Part shown: in pieces, positions 1 through 12,699 of the stretch
Position numbering within the stretch: the first letter of the stretch is position 1
How the letters are laid out: the number at the start of each line of letters is the position of its first letter
Origin: Patagioenas fasciata
Taxonomy: Eukaryota > Chordata > Aves > Columbiformes > Columbidae
Length of the DNA: 64,000 nt
Direction of reading: 5' to 3'
NCBI RefSeq assembly: GCF_037038585.1
Contig: NC_092520.1
Location: 191,188,604 to 191,252,603 of the forward strand
Program-made: the position numbers and the translations under genes
The notes under the pieces: model-generated
The model's input: only the letters and a program-made list of their open reading frames with translations
Databases searched by the model: none
What the model was told of the DNA's origin: nothing

Positions 1-3000
1 ACCACACACAACCCAATTTAGCTATGGTATGCTAGAACTAGGATGCTGAAAGAGCCATAGGAAAAAAAAAAAGGCAAAAAAATACTGTGCTAACCCAAGT
101 GACCTTCAGTTTTGTCTGTCAAGGACACCACTTTTGTGAAAGAGACTGCAGCTGTGAATGAGCTAACCAGGTAGCACCTCATCTCATCTTGTAGACTTAT
201 ATTTGTCACATACTTTCCTACCTTGGAAACCTGTAGAGGGAGAAATTTCTACTTTGAAATTGTTCTCCAGCCCCTCAGGGTGAGTCTTCAAACACTTCCA
301 TCTCCTACTTTTTGACAAGCCTCAGGAATACGTTCATCACAAACACTATCTGAACAATAAATACAAACATCTGCATAGCCATCACAATAAACATCCTCTG
401 TGACAGACACATTCAAATCCCTGAATACATTTATTTCTCAGCACATAATACGATTTTGAACCAGCACAGCAGATGATCTCATGAAAACCACAGGGATGAA
501 ACTAAGCAACTGCACATGGCAACCAACTCGCACAAACATCTCCTTAACAGCAAAGAGAGCACTTCTCATTGAAGTGCTCCTTCTCTGACCTCTCTGCCCC
601 ATCTCTCAGAGCTCTCTGGGAAATAATTTTCATAAACCTGAAGCATTGCAGTACTCACAAACCCATGAAAGTTTGGTTTTGTGTTTTGCATTATAAAATT
701 CTACCAAAGACACGTCCAAGTAGGTAAAAGTTTTATCATGGCCCCCTCAGTACTCATGTACACTTTCCACAACTATCTATTCTGTAACACAGTCTGATTT
801 ATTACCATAGTTCAATGAAGAGCAATTATCCTCAGCTAGCAGTTAACTCTGAAATTTTATGCTTCTATCTGAAACTTTACTATCTCACATGCCTAAAACT
901 CCCTTCCCTAATCACACAGACCAGTCTAATAGAAGGTATTAATTTTCCCCCACAAATCTTGTTCTCCTTATATCCAAGAGATGTGATGGCTACAGCATTA
1001 CTCAACATCAGCAGTCTATCTAATGCACTCAAATTAAAATTCTTAAAGAAAAAAAAAAATCCACACCAGATTTTGCTTATCAAGATATGTAGGAGACTCT
1101 CCATCATTTGAAGACTTAAGCACAAAGGAACATCCTTCTGAACCAAATGTTCTAACAGAAAGAAAGGATTTGAAAAAAGGAACAACAGGATGCATTTTTA
1201 AATGCACATAATTAGGAAGTCAGACTACATCACCACAGTCCTTCTGGTCAGTTTACAGAAAGTTCTCAGGGCTTAATTTATTCAGCTGAAACTACCGGTT
1301 GAGTAATACAGATTTTATAATGACATCTGATTGCAGCTTTAAGCAGTACTCCACTTACCTTTGAATTCTTACACTGAAAAAAAAAAAGGCCTTCTAAAAG
1401 AGAGGCAGAGACAACACACGATCCTTGAGCATATTACAATCAAACATGTTTCGTCAGATGTCTATGTTCACCGGACTCAATTCGTCTTTTCCATACCAAA
1501 ATAAATAGACATACCATCCATATTTACATACTTGGTCATATTGACCCCCATATATCTGACACACAGATCAAGCATTGAACAATCTCATTTTGGTTATACA
1601 TACATACACTATACATGACTATAGTTGTCTCTTTTGTTGAAGTGTTATTTTAGTCTGTGAAAAGTTTACACACAATACTCAAACATCTAATGACTTCTTT
1701 TTTTTTTTCTGCAGCATCTTCATTAACAGGTGAATTCACCAATTAGTGCAAACTCACTCACCTTTCTGGAAAAATTAGCTTATCACAACTGCAAGCTATA
1801 TCATTCAAATGTAGAAGGAAAATACACTATATAAGTCCAAATGTACACTCTTCACATTCTAAATAAATCTGTCAGACTTCACACATTTCTTGAGAGGCCC
1901 AAGAGATTGGAATACTAATTCTATCTGAAGTTATATTTCCCTAAGCAATCTTTATATAACTAAGAGCCACAAGAAAACACTTGATTAAAATTCCCATAAA
2001 AGGAGAAGTACTAAAAAAAAAATCCCCCTGGAATATCACAAATAAATGGCTGTCCATTCTAGTTTAGAGGTTCTAAGCAATGGGATCCTCATTATCGTTA
2101 AACTGGGAAATTACAGCAGTAGGTAACAGATTTTATTGACAGGCTTTTCCTGATTGTGACTCAGAACTTTTTCTTTTTTTTTTGCTACATTTTAATCTTA
2201 TTTCTAGTGCTGCCTTTTGCTATGCTATGTGATTTCCTCTGCTTGGTATATATTCATATCATCCGAGCGTTTTAGAATTTACTTCTGTTTATGAGCATCT
2301 TTTTCCCATCTCATCCATGTTCCTGTTCTTTTCTTGGAGGGAAGAAGCAGCTTCATACATTAAAAGAAAACATTGGTTGTTTTGTTTTGTTTTCTTTCAT
2401 AAGGAAGAGTCTAGATTCTGTTTCCTTTTTTACTTTAGTAAATATTTCCCTCTTCTTAACCATTTGAAATGAACTCAGTGTTTGTTATCACACAACCTAC
2501 TAATTATCATCTATAAATTTCACTCCTGAGTGTTAATTCTGTCTTCCCTTGTGAAAATGCTGTATAAAGCAACCCAACATGGATGCTCCTTGGTTCCTAA
2601 CAAGCTCTTCTGCAATCTGATGTGCACAGTTCAGATCATCACAATTCCTGTAACTGCTGAGCTTTAGTTTGGTCTCCAGCACATGTTCGCACCCTGCATG
2701 ACTTGAATAACAGACAGTATTAGTATGTTAACATTTCAGAGTAAAATACCTGGTTTTGTCAGCTCTGTGGTACAATGTGTTGGCTGAGTCAGGGATTGGC
2801 CCCTTTATGGCAAAGAGCTGTGGTGGAAAAGGGCACCAGGGTGGTCTTGACCCTCCTGCCTTAGGAGCTTCTCACCCACCTGTGCCTCCATGGTGGCTCC
2901 GTGGCACTTGTCAGTGTCCCGTCTGCTGCCTCCCTGACCCTCAGCATGATCCTCTCCCACTTACATGACTCCTTGGTTTGACCTTGGACCTGCCTCATCA

Positions 3001-6000
3001 CCACGGCCCTCCCAGGGGACCACCAGACAGAAGCTGACTTGAACACTCCCTCCAGACCTGATTCTGACTCTGGCCCCCACCAGTACCGCACCTTGCCTCT
3101 CCTTAAGGGCCAGCCTGGCCCTACTGCTCCCCAACATCCCCTTCATTTCCTTGCACTGCTCTCAAAATTTTCCCAGTTATAGCAATAACCTGGGGCCTCC
3201 ACATCTGCTCTCCCTTCCTTTCTTACTCCTGCCTCCAGCTTTGGTGATCACAGAGCTCCTAGCACGCTGCTCCTCATCCCATCCCATCCCATCCCATCCC
3301 ATCCCATCCCATCCCATCCCATCCCATCCCAATCTCTCCTTCTTCTCTTCTGCCAGGGATGTTCTCAGCAGGAAGGCAGAAGAAGACCCTGAAGAACCAC
3401 CACTCCCCACCCTCATGAATAAAAATGTACCTTTAACATCTGAAGCATACCTCAAGATCCAAGCAGAAACTACAACAACATCTCCCTGTAAATATCTAAG
3501 TCCACCCTACGTAAACTGTATAAGCTATGCACTTATGTTAGCAGAATAGTTTTCATCAAGAACTTCAATGATTTATTTCCAATCATAACCCACACTGTAT
3601 ATTTGTCTTTCTCATTTTTGTACAGTTTTCAAAATTTTGCAGTCTTTCAGCTTTCATAAATCTATTTTCCGCTTATGTATCTTCATCCTCACAGATGCTT
3701 CAGAGAAGAATAATCCCTATGATCCCTGTGATACAACTTTTCCTACATTCAACACAGGTTACTTACACTTGAGTTATTATTTCAAATTCTACCTAATGAG
3801 TCGAGTACTATTGTCTTCCAAAGACAATATTATTCACCACTGCAAATACCTGCTCCTTTCTTTTTCCATGAAAAAAGGTAGACACTTAAGATATAATTCA
3901 GTCATATCACCAGTTTTACACAGATGCATTTTTCTAAATCAATTAATAGAGAAACTTTGGGGTTTAGGTCCCTATTATTCTTGTGTGAGGATATTTCACT
4001 ACATTTCCAAAACAATGTTTAACTAAAAAGTTGATGTCCTCTACCATTGTATCCCAGTAACTCATTTCCCGTACAGCCATTCTGTGAGAGCAACAGGGAC
4101 CATCAGACACATTGCAATGTACGATACAAAGCACTGAGAGAAATTTAATTATGTGAAAATAGAGCATAAAAGTCCAGAGAAGTCTGGTCATAACCCTATC
4201 ACTTATCCCAGTTAAAAGAAAAAAAAAAAAAAAAAGAAGAAGAAAGTCATAGCAAAATTCTGCTTTCCCACATGAAATAGGACTGGAAGTAATCACCTTT
4301 CAATTAAAGTTTCAACTTAAAAAAAAAATAATAATCTCATCTCCCATTATAAATCAAAGGTTAGATTTGCAAAAGATTTCAGTATCGGTAATATAGACTT
4401 AGAGGAAATAAAAAAAAAGACGAGTTTAATTAAGGTGTTCTCCACTGTGCAATAATCTTAGCACTAATTTAAGAAGTTATTAAGTTGTACTTATTTCCAT
4501 AGAAAGTTATTGGTGAAATATATTTCCATTATTGTAGTCTTTGATGCCTTGAGGGAACAGAGTTAAATGGCTGAGTCAGTCAGTAAAACAGCAAACCAAT
4601 TCCCTTACATCACGTTCTCCTCTGTGCTCTGAATACTAAACAGGATAGAATATTGAAAACAAAAGCTGGCTGTCTGCTAGCTGAAACATGACTCTGTACC
4701 ATGCTGGATGTATTGATAACTTGCTCTCTCTTCAACGAGTAAACCAAATGAATCACAACAAACAATGGGCTTGTATGGTATAATACTACAGATTTGTTTA
4801 CTCAATACATATATATTCAACTCAACAATAAATACAAGCAGCTACTAAAACTCATTCCCCAGGAAAGATTATTATTTTTTTTTTTAATTTGCAATAAAAC
4901 AAAGAGGATCCACTGGTAATGTTTACTCTGAGGTCTTCATTCTTACTCTGCACAGCATACAGCAAATATGTTTATTTCCATCCTCTTTCTGTACAGCCTC
5001 CATACATCAAGTAATGAAGAACAAAGACCTCAAGACATTCTCCAATGTAACAATCCAAATAATCAGGTTAGGCAACAAGTTACTTTAAACACAAGTACTC
5101 TCACTACAAAAACATGTGAATCTGAAGATTTACCTATGATTATTTTTTAAAAATATGTTATTTTTTATACTCATGGTGGGATTTATGAGTTTTTGCCAGA
5201 AGAGCTCATGCCTGTGAAACCTCCATATTCCTTTCTTATATCAACAGTCCATGCTTCCCTGCTAGGAAGTGAAAGCGCAGCACACCTGCAGGAATGGGCT
5301 GGGAAGAGCAGTGACAGAAAACTCGATAGTCTTACACTATTGATTTAGACTGCAATAATTCTCATGGCACACTGTGGAATCAGGTTTGATAAACAAGAGA
5401 CCATCAGGAAAAGGCAACAGCATTGGCTGCAGGGAGGGTAGTGCAGGGACAGAGAGAGATCCGGGTAAGGGAGCCAAGTTTGAGCCAAGTTCAGTAGGCT
5501 GTCACTTGGCACAGTGTTCGGGGAGAAGGAACAACTATTCTTTGATTTGATAAAGTAACCCAAATGTGGAAATCACTGTACAGCAACAATATTCTGCTGA
5601 CCCTCAGCTCAACCCAGGAATCAGCCAACAAGTGATCACATTCATTTCCTCTTCTCTAATGTTTGTTAGAGATTAAATCACTTAAACCAGTGCCAGGGTT
5701 TCTTCTGGAAGGGAAGGACACAATAAGAGATTAATTCCATTTTTACCACCTCCAAATTTTAACTCATATAAGATCATTTCTTTGTTCAAAGAATCTAATA
5801 ACTTTTTCAGATAAATATATTACTAAGTCTACAACTGTTATAAATATCCCTAATTAGCTTGTCACAGATTGTTCATTAAGGTTTGAAAGGGGATACGTGT
5901 ATTTGTTAAATTCAGTGCAGAGGAAAGAAAACATCAGATGACGATTAAATACATACTGTAGAAGTCTTACATTTCTGATTAGGAGGTAGCTAATTAAAAC

Positions 6001-6013
6001 AGACAATGTACAA
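1..6013. other. AT-rich intronic stretch without genes
   Basis: I see unique AT-rich sequence with many short A and T runs (for example near 61, 1049, 1378, 2170, 4217, 4320 and 4871) and the ATCCC tract at 3276. About 2750-3260 is relatively C-rich and open on the plus strand, but those frames show no recognizable domain. No repeat family was recognized here. Confidence 0.6.
3276..3330 (+). repeat. (ATCCC)11 pentanucleotide microsatellite
   Basis: Eleven uninterrupted copies of ATCCC are visible. Because the 5-bp unit contains no stop in any frame on either strand, it sits inside open frames on both strands that encode repeating Ser/His/Pro/Ile and Gly/Met/Trp/Asp. These are artefacts of the repeat. 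Confidence 0.97.
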
Positions 6014-6018
6014 CACAG
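6014..6018 (+). repeat. Left target-site duplication (CACAG) of the 6-kb LTR
   Basis: CACAG directly precedes the LTR terminus TGTGGTGG at 6019 and is repeated exactly at 6700-6704. A 5-bp duplication is typical of ERVL-type and some other avian retroviral integrases. Confidence 0.8.
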
Positions 6019-6699
6019 TGTGGTGGTTTAACTTGGGCTAGCAATACAACCACGGTAACTGCTCACTCACCCCCTCCCTCATCCCCCCACAATAGGGGAG
6101 AGAAATCACAACGGAAGGGACAAACCTGGATTGAGATAAACCCAGTTTAATAAAATAACAAAATACTAATACACTACTAGTAAATATATATATAAAACAG
6201 AAATAAAAGATACTCAAGGCAATTCCCCATGAAATCCATCCACACTAAGCAGCCAGTCCCAGGAAGCGATAGCCCAGTCCTGAACAGCTGAACCAAAGGA
6301 GAGAAAAAAGGAAAAAGGCAGAAAAGCCCAGAGGCCTCTGCAAAATGGTAAAAGGCTGAACTAAACGTCCCAACTGAACTTCCCCAGATGCGCCCCAGAG
6401 AGAGAGAGAGTGGAAGAGCCTGACTCTTTAAATATGGAGTATGACACCAATGGGATGGAATACTCTTATTGATCAGTCTGGATGTCAGTCAAGCTCTGTC
6501 CCATCCATGCCCCCCTTCCTCGATGCCTCACACCTGTGGGCACAGCACTCAGAATGTCCTTGTCTCTCAGACCAGAGCAATTAAAAACATGAGCTCTGTG
6601 CTGGGGTGTTCTCTCTTGTTCTTAAACTAAGTCCAAATAATGAGCGTGCTAGCCATGGAAAAGAAAGGTTTCTAACCCATTTTCAGTCAAACCAGCACA
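6019..6699 (-). mobile_element. Solo LTR of an avian endogenous retrovirus (ERVL-like)
   Basis: A 681-bp element starts TGTGGTGG and ends CCAGCACA on the plus strand, so both strands give TG...CA ends. It is flanked by the 5-bp repeat CACAG, which fixes the boundaries. Orientation is minus: read that way it begins TGTGCTGGTTTGAC, has a TATA-like TATTTAAAG (plus 6426-6434) with a CCATTGG box nearby upstream, an ATTAAA polyadenylation signal (plus 6146-6151) followed by TTTATCTCAA, and ends ACCACCACA. It therefore points in the same direction as CADPS2. No internal region, primer-binding site or second LTR follows, so it is a solo LTR left by recombination. Its 3' part resembles the LTR at 53908-54502. 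Confidence 0.88.
6426..6434 (-). promoter_or_regulatory. TATA-like box of the minus-strand LTR
   Basis: On the minus strand the LTR reads TATTTAAAG here, with a CCAAT-type CCATTGG about 20 bp upstream. Both are in the order expected for a retroviral U3 promoter. There is no sign in the sequence that it drives a transcript today. Confidence 0.5.
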
Positions 6700-6704
6700 C
6701 ACAG
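6700..6704 (+). repeat. Right target-site duplication (CACAG) of the 6-kb LTR
   Basis: Exact copy of the 5 bases at 6014-6018, directly after the LTR terminus. Perfect identity suggests a not very ancient insertion. Confidence 0.8.
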
Positions 6705-9281
6705 TTATGGAAATCTTGTTGTAAGAAATACTATTAGAATTCAACAACCATTTATTTAGGAAATGGCAACTGAGGGAATAATCTAGAAAAATAACATTAT
6801 AAATACATTTTGGTAGCTGCTTGGTTACTAAATTGCTTGGATTTTATGTACACAGTAAACAACTCTGAAACAACAACTGGTCTGAGGATATGAAGGAGAG
6901 GATGGACTCTGCCAACCAGCTCTTACACTTGATGAAATCCCTTCTCTACTGACATCCTAACACAAGACAGTATAACTTCTAATGACGTATTGTGCTTAGT
7001 TTCTGCTTACACTAGAACTATTTACAATGTTAAGAAGTATATAGAGGGGAAAACAGATATACACAAATGAATTTGGTTAGTCATGAACAAATAGCAGAAG
7101 TCTGATGTACCAGGTTCTTCAAGGGTTTTGGCATTGAAACTGGCCAGCTGCAAGGCCAGGACAAGGCCCAACGCAATCCAAGTACCAAGTGGCAATGTCC
7201 TTTGCCAAATTTTCATAGACAGGCACAAAAGGCAGAAAAAAGGGAGGAAAAAGCCTTAAGAAAAACCCTAACTAAGTACAACAGCAATCAGAGACTAGCC
7301 CTGAGTACCATGGGCTGCAGATAAGTGAGCCAAGATGTGGTTTCCTACCTACTTGAGTTATTCCTGAACATTCCTTAAAAATATGCTGGGAACACTTTCA
7401 CTTCATCCTGCTGAAATTAATTCCCAAATTTATGAGGTGTAGAAATGGAACTAGTGAACTCTTCTCAATTTATCTTCACTTCTATGCTGACAAGTATTTG
7501 CAGTATGATGTGTTTGATTAACATATTACAAGTTATGGTTCCAAGAGTCATTTCCCTGCCTTAGAATGCTACCACCCTAACATACATAAAAATTAGGTAT
7601 CTAAGTAATCTAGGAAGAGAAGTAAGAAACTACACCTCATACAGCTCTTGAAAGATACACAGGCACTAGTACAGATACCAGAAAAAATGTTTTAAGTTTA
7701 AACTAAAAATTACATCTTCGCTTTTCATCTAGTTAAAAATCTCAAAAACTCTGGAGAACAGAAAATTCGTGAAGTTCAGGATTATGGATGGGAGTTGTCT
7801 TGTTGGTTTTGCTTTGTTTGGATTTTTTTCCTATTCATGAGTAGAGTGGTTCCAGTCATAATCCCTCTCTCTTCTCTAAGTCCAAATATTTGATCACAAT
7901 TTTTGTAATATGCACATAATAAACTGAAAAAGGTTTTCCACATGCATTTTATTGCCTTAATCTTCTGCACTTCCTCCTATTTTTTCCACCCTTATAAGGA
8001 GAAAAGTTTTGCTGAACAAAGTGTGTGTGTGGGGATAGGGGGAGGCGGTGGTGGTGGAAGAATGAAATAACAATGTTAACTGTTTTCTATCTAGTTGTAA
8101 GAATCGAGAGAGATAATGAAACCAAGGAAGCACAGACATACCAAAATTTCCTAGTTGACTATCAACAGCTAAAATTGCTGGTTAAACTAAACACTGGAAC
8201 AAGTTTTGCCTCCGACACCCTAAGCCAGGGTAATGTAACCACTCCTCCATTTATACAGTCCTAAAATTACATTCAGTTCATTGAAGGCAACTGTGAGGTT
8301 GATGTGGCACCTGATAAAAATGAGTTTGACACCCTTGCCCTGAGCTATTAAGCAAACTTTTAACCCTTCAAGGGCCTACTATAATGATCTGAATTAAAAC
8401 TGTATAACTGAGGCTGGGCAACATCTAGTATATGAAGCAATAATTAACTTCTTTACATATAATGCCCAAAAGGTTTTGTTTAAATTGGTACTTTAAAACT
8501 GCAGTAAGCTTTCTAAGAATCACAAATAAACCCATTAACAATCCAACTCAGCTCTTCCAGACGTACAGCTTTCGCTCAAGTCTTTAAGAATATTTTTACA
8601 AAGAACTCCCAAGTAGCTTCCCATATGGTTACAATTACTTCAAGTCAAACAGGCTATATTTCAAGAAAATACATAGCAATTAGGTTAAATGTTAACAACT
8701 GCATATGTCTGATTAATACACTAGAAAAGAGACAGATATTAACCAGGGATGGTATTCTAACATAATCAAAAGTCAACTCTGTCACCATGTCTATTTCCCA
8801 CAGCAAAGCATTATTTCCAACATTATTTACAGTACCAGTGACACCTCTGCAACTTCAGCTGTGACAAGAGTGCATTGGCATATGGCATCACTACAGTCCA
8901 GCTTCTTCTCTGTTTTGACAGTCACTTCCATTCACGGTTCTAAATCATGTCACAAAATAAGCTTGTCCCATCCCTCCCTAACTGGTATAGCTAAGCATGC
9001 TTCTTTCTAGGATTTTTCAAACAGTTTCTTATTTTTGGGCAATGTCACCAAAGCTCAGCACATCCCACACTTTTGAGACACATCTGTTTTCCTGTCCGTG
9101 TCTGAATACATCATACAGTTGGTATGCATATGCCCAAATAAATCAATCCAAAATTTATTGGAAGCATCAAGCATAATGTGCAAGTACACACCATTTGTCG
9201 TTTGCTCATGCACAAAAATCACAGAAAAATTTAGGATGGGTGGGATCTGTATAGATCAACTCTTCCAAAGTCTTATTTAAG
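6705..9281. other. Intronic stretch without genes
   Basis: AT-rich unique sequence. The only structure seen is a short GT-rich and GGT-rich patch at about 8020-8060. No coding-like frame or recognized repeat. Confidence 0.55.
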
Positions 9282-9580
9282 GCAAGGTCTGAAATCAAGT
9301 TGCTGTATCACAACTACTGCAGTGCTCAGGGCCCTGGCCGGTCCAGGTCCACACACCTTCAGGGGTACAGAGTTTACAAAATCTCTGAGTAATCTGTTTC
9401 AGTGCTTAACCACATTCACCATCAGGTTTTCTTCTTGATATCTGGCTGGAGTTTCCTTTGTTGCAACTTGTGACTTTTACATCTTAGCCTTTTGCTCTCC
9501 ATCTCTCAGAAGAATCTGGATCTGTTTCTTCTGTATCTGACACCACCTCTGCAAAAGCTGCCAGCAAATGGCTTTTCAGA
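9282..9580 (-). mobile_element. Old CR1 LINE fragment (3' region)
   Basis: Read on the plus strand this is the reverse complement of a CR1 3' region. Recognizable stretches include the segment that normally reads as the leucine-rich tail of the CR1 ORF2 (GTGCTTAACCACATTCACCAT, ATATCTGGCTGGAGTTTCC and TTGCAACTTGTG-like pieces). It is diverged, has no open frame, and its ends are approximate. The CR1 class is based on recalled consensus. Confidence 0.7.
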
Positions 9581-12500
9581 CCATTGTCCATGATTTCCCT
9601 ACATATCAATAGCAAAGTTATTCATAAAAACACTGGAAGATATCCAGGCAGAAAAGAGGAAGCCAAATCAGGAAATTGCTAAATGTGTTTTCTGCACATC
9701 CAATTGGCAGATATAGGAACACTTGCACAGTCAAAAAAAATTAGCAGCACTCTTAAGCACTCAGTCGTTTGAGAGATCCTCCACACATTCAAGTTTCTCT
9801 GGGTAACTTACCTTGCAAATATCTTTGCATTCTTTAAAGGTTCCTCATCTCCAAACTGTGCTGGCAACAGCAGAAAACATGGTTGTTACATTCAAGGTAC
9901 CACAGATATAAGATGCTGTGCTAAGGCCCTTAAAGTGTATACATTGATTCTACAACCTCATCTGTCCTGCTTGTACCAGAAACTGGATTTCTGAGATCGT
10001 GTTTCTCTATGGAAAGTAGTTTAACAAGATTTTCAAAACTTTGAATAGTCACATTATCTTAGAATTATGGGTGCGAGCACAAGATTTTTAGGTTACAGAT
10101 TGCAGTCATCCTCCAGAAGTATGCCTTACAAATATTTGAAATTCAGAGTTAATTATGCTGAAATCTAAACCTAAGACTAAAAGCAAAAAGTATGATTAAG
10201 ACACTTGAGCGCAGTTAAGTTATTCCTGCAGCATCACTCAGAGAAGAAAAAACAAACACACACAAAAACCAAATGTGATGAAACTCCTGTTTCTATTTAA
10301 GTCAGAACCAACTCACCGGGGAACAAACGTCAAAATGTGTCTGAAACCACCAGCTAATACTTTGTGAATATGTAAGTAATGTCCTGACTGTCAAATTATA
10401 GTCTATACCATAAGCATGAGGAAAGTAGCTGTGGAGGACTTCTTATTTTTTCTTCCAAGCGGGGTTGTGGTTGGTTGGGGTGGCAGGGATTGGGATGCTG
10501 TTTCAGAAGAGTCAAATGCTTAGCTGAGTTATTCACAAGTATGATTTACTTCAACTGCTAAATATTGAGTCATCAGGATCCAGCAACCTAACTCTAGAAT
10601 ATTCCTATTTTGTTCAAGATGATTTACACTCAAACTGCAAAGGAATTAAAGGAAAGGCCCCCTAATGACTTAGGTCTGAAGACCCAACCTTACATAGGGC
10701 TTCTCCATCACTAGACATGATGGCAAAAAGACTTAAATTCTTACTTATTTTTGAAGAACTTAAGTTTCATGTTCTGCCTCTGTGTGCTGGATAAACAGGT
10801 GAATATATTTTCTGCTCGTATTTTTGAGCATCACTTTGCCTAAAAACCATTATGTGGACTCCTTTGTTAACAACTGAGCATGGTTTAGTTGGTAATGTGT
10901 ACACACATCTGAAATTTATGATCCTGACCAGAGAAACAGAATATGTTCACAACTACAAATTACATTTAGACATACATCTGCAGCACAGTTAGCTTATGTC
11001 AACTATGGTAAGAAACGCCTGCCAAGACTCTACATATACCGATCCAGATTTTTTTCTGGTTCATCAATATGTAATTCCTTCCTCCACTTACTCTGCAAGA
11101 AAATGTGGGAAGGAGGACAGTGAGATCTGGACTGGTATAGTCCAAATGAATTTTAACTCAGAGGCTGAATACAGCAGGAAAGCTTCTTATGGAGAAATTG
11201 GATCTTCCAACTCAGTTGAAAAAAATATTAGAAGAGTACTGATTAGAATCTTCTAATTCTCTTAAAATTACTTTCCCCCCTAAAATGATCCTCCTCACCC
11301 CTTCCAGTCCCTATCAGACTTCAGCCTCATGTTATTTGTCTTTAGTCCATTTCACCACACTCCTATTGATTTTCTCACTGACTTCAAAGGACAAATGTCC
11401 ATCCATCTTGAAAGAGGCTTTCCAGCATTCATGACTACAGAGAAGAAGATGCCAACTATTTCAACACTGACAGAATCTACCCTTGAAAGAGAGAAAAGAA
11501 GAAAGGGTTTCCTTGCACAAGCCCAGCCAGGACAGCACAGAGGACAGTAATTTCAACAGAAGAACAAATATAAGCAAGTAATAAGAGGAGGATTGCAGCG
11601 ATATGGAGAGCAGGAAAAGCCTTCATACAAAATGGTATGTTTTTGTGCTTTAAAACACAGTCTCAGATGTTTATGCCTCATCAGTGTGATGGCACTGCAT
11701 CTAGAAGACGACCAGCTGGCAGTACTGGCTCCTGCTACCTTGCCAGAGAGGAAACAAGTGGCAGAGGCAGGAATACTTGCTTCTCCAAGGCCCTCTGATC
11801 TCAGCAGTGGTGTGAGGACAAAACCCCAAACTCACAACAAACTTGCAGAAAAGAGGGAAGGCAAAAAGCAGCATCATTAGCAAGGCACTGCAGCTACTCC
11901 CCAGCTGAGAGCTGCCTATTGGTTTCCACCAATTCCACACCAACAGCCAGCCAAAAGCAACAATTTGAATTAAAATAAGGAAAATAAATCTCAAAGTTCA
12001 AGGGTTAATAAACTTTGTCTTGAAGATATAAGACAGAGAAACAGGTATGATTATTTGAAAGCTGCATATACAGAGTTTTAGTTCGGTGTGTTGTTTTTGA
12101 CAAGGATTCTTGTTTGGGTTTTTTCCACCACTCTCGTTTTCCTGTTCAGCATCTGATATTTTTCACTAGATCAAGTGACTGAATCTTTTTAGGAATTTTG
12201 GCCAAAACTCTCTCCAATAAAATTACATTACACCTATTTTAAACAATTCCAGTTTGGAGGAAAGAACTGATACCCATTAGGTAGGTTGGAAGCTGTGAGG
12301 ATTCCAGTATTGCTTTTAGCTCTTTGCATAAAATAACACATTCAATGTAGTTTTCTCTCTTTTCAGTATTTTAAAATATTTGCTATTCCTACGAATAAGC
12401 AAAGAAGCAGCTGCTAATGATCTGTAATTTTTACTGCCTAACATTCTGTACTTTTAGAAAAAGATACGTGCAGTATCCCGTGGAAGCTCTGAATCTCAAC

Positions 12501-12699
12501 ATTATTTGCAGCAAATCATTGAAGTTAAATCCAAGGGCTAGCCTTCAGATTTATTATGTGCTTGCCCTGAAGCTTTGTTTAGATTCAGCAGCTATACACA
12601 TCTGAGAGTCTCCTGGTTTCCCACAGACAAACTAAAAAATTGTGTATCAAGAGGTTTGACCATACAGAGGACCAAGGACAATCAATATCGCCTTTTATG
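9581..12699. other. Intronic stretch without genes
   Basis: Unique AT-rich intron. Open frames around 10996-11256 and 11593-11880 are short, overlap frames on the other strand and show no domain. No repeat family was recognized. Confidence 0.5.

Noticed and set aside
3151..3549. 132-codon plus-strand frame and the opposing minus-strand frame at 3177-3455
   Set aside because: Both are kept open by the stop-free ATCCC microsatellite.
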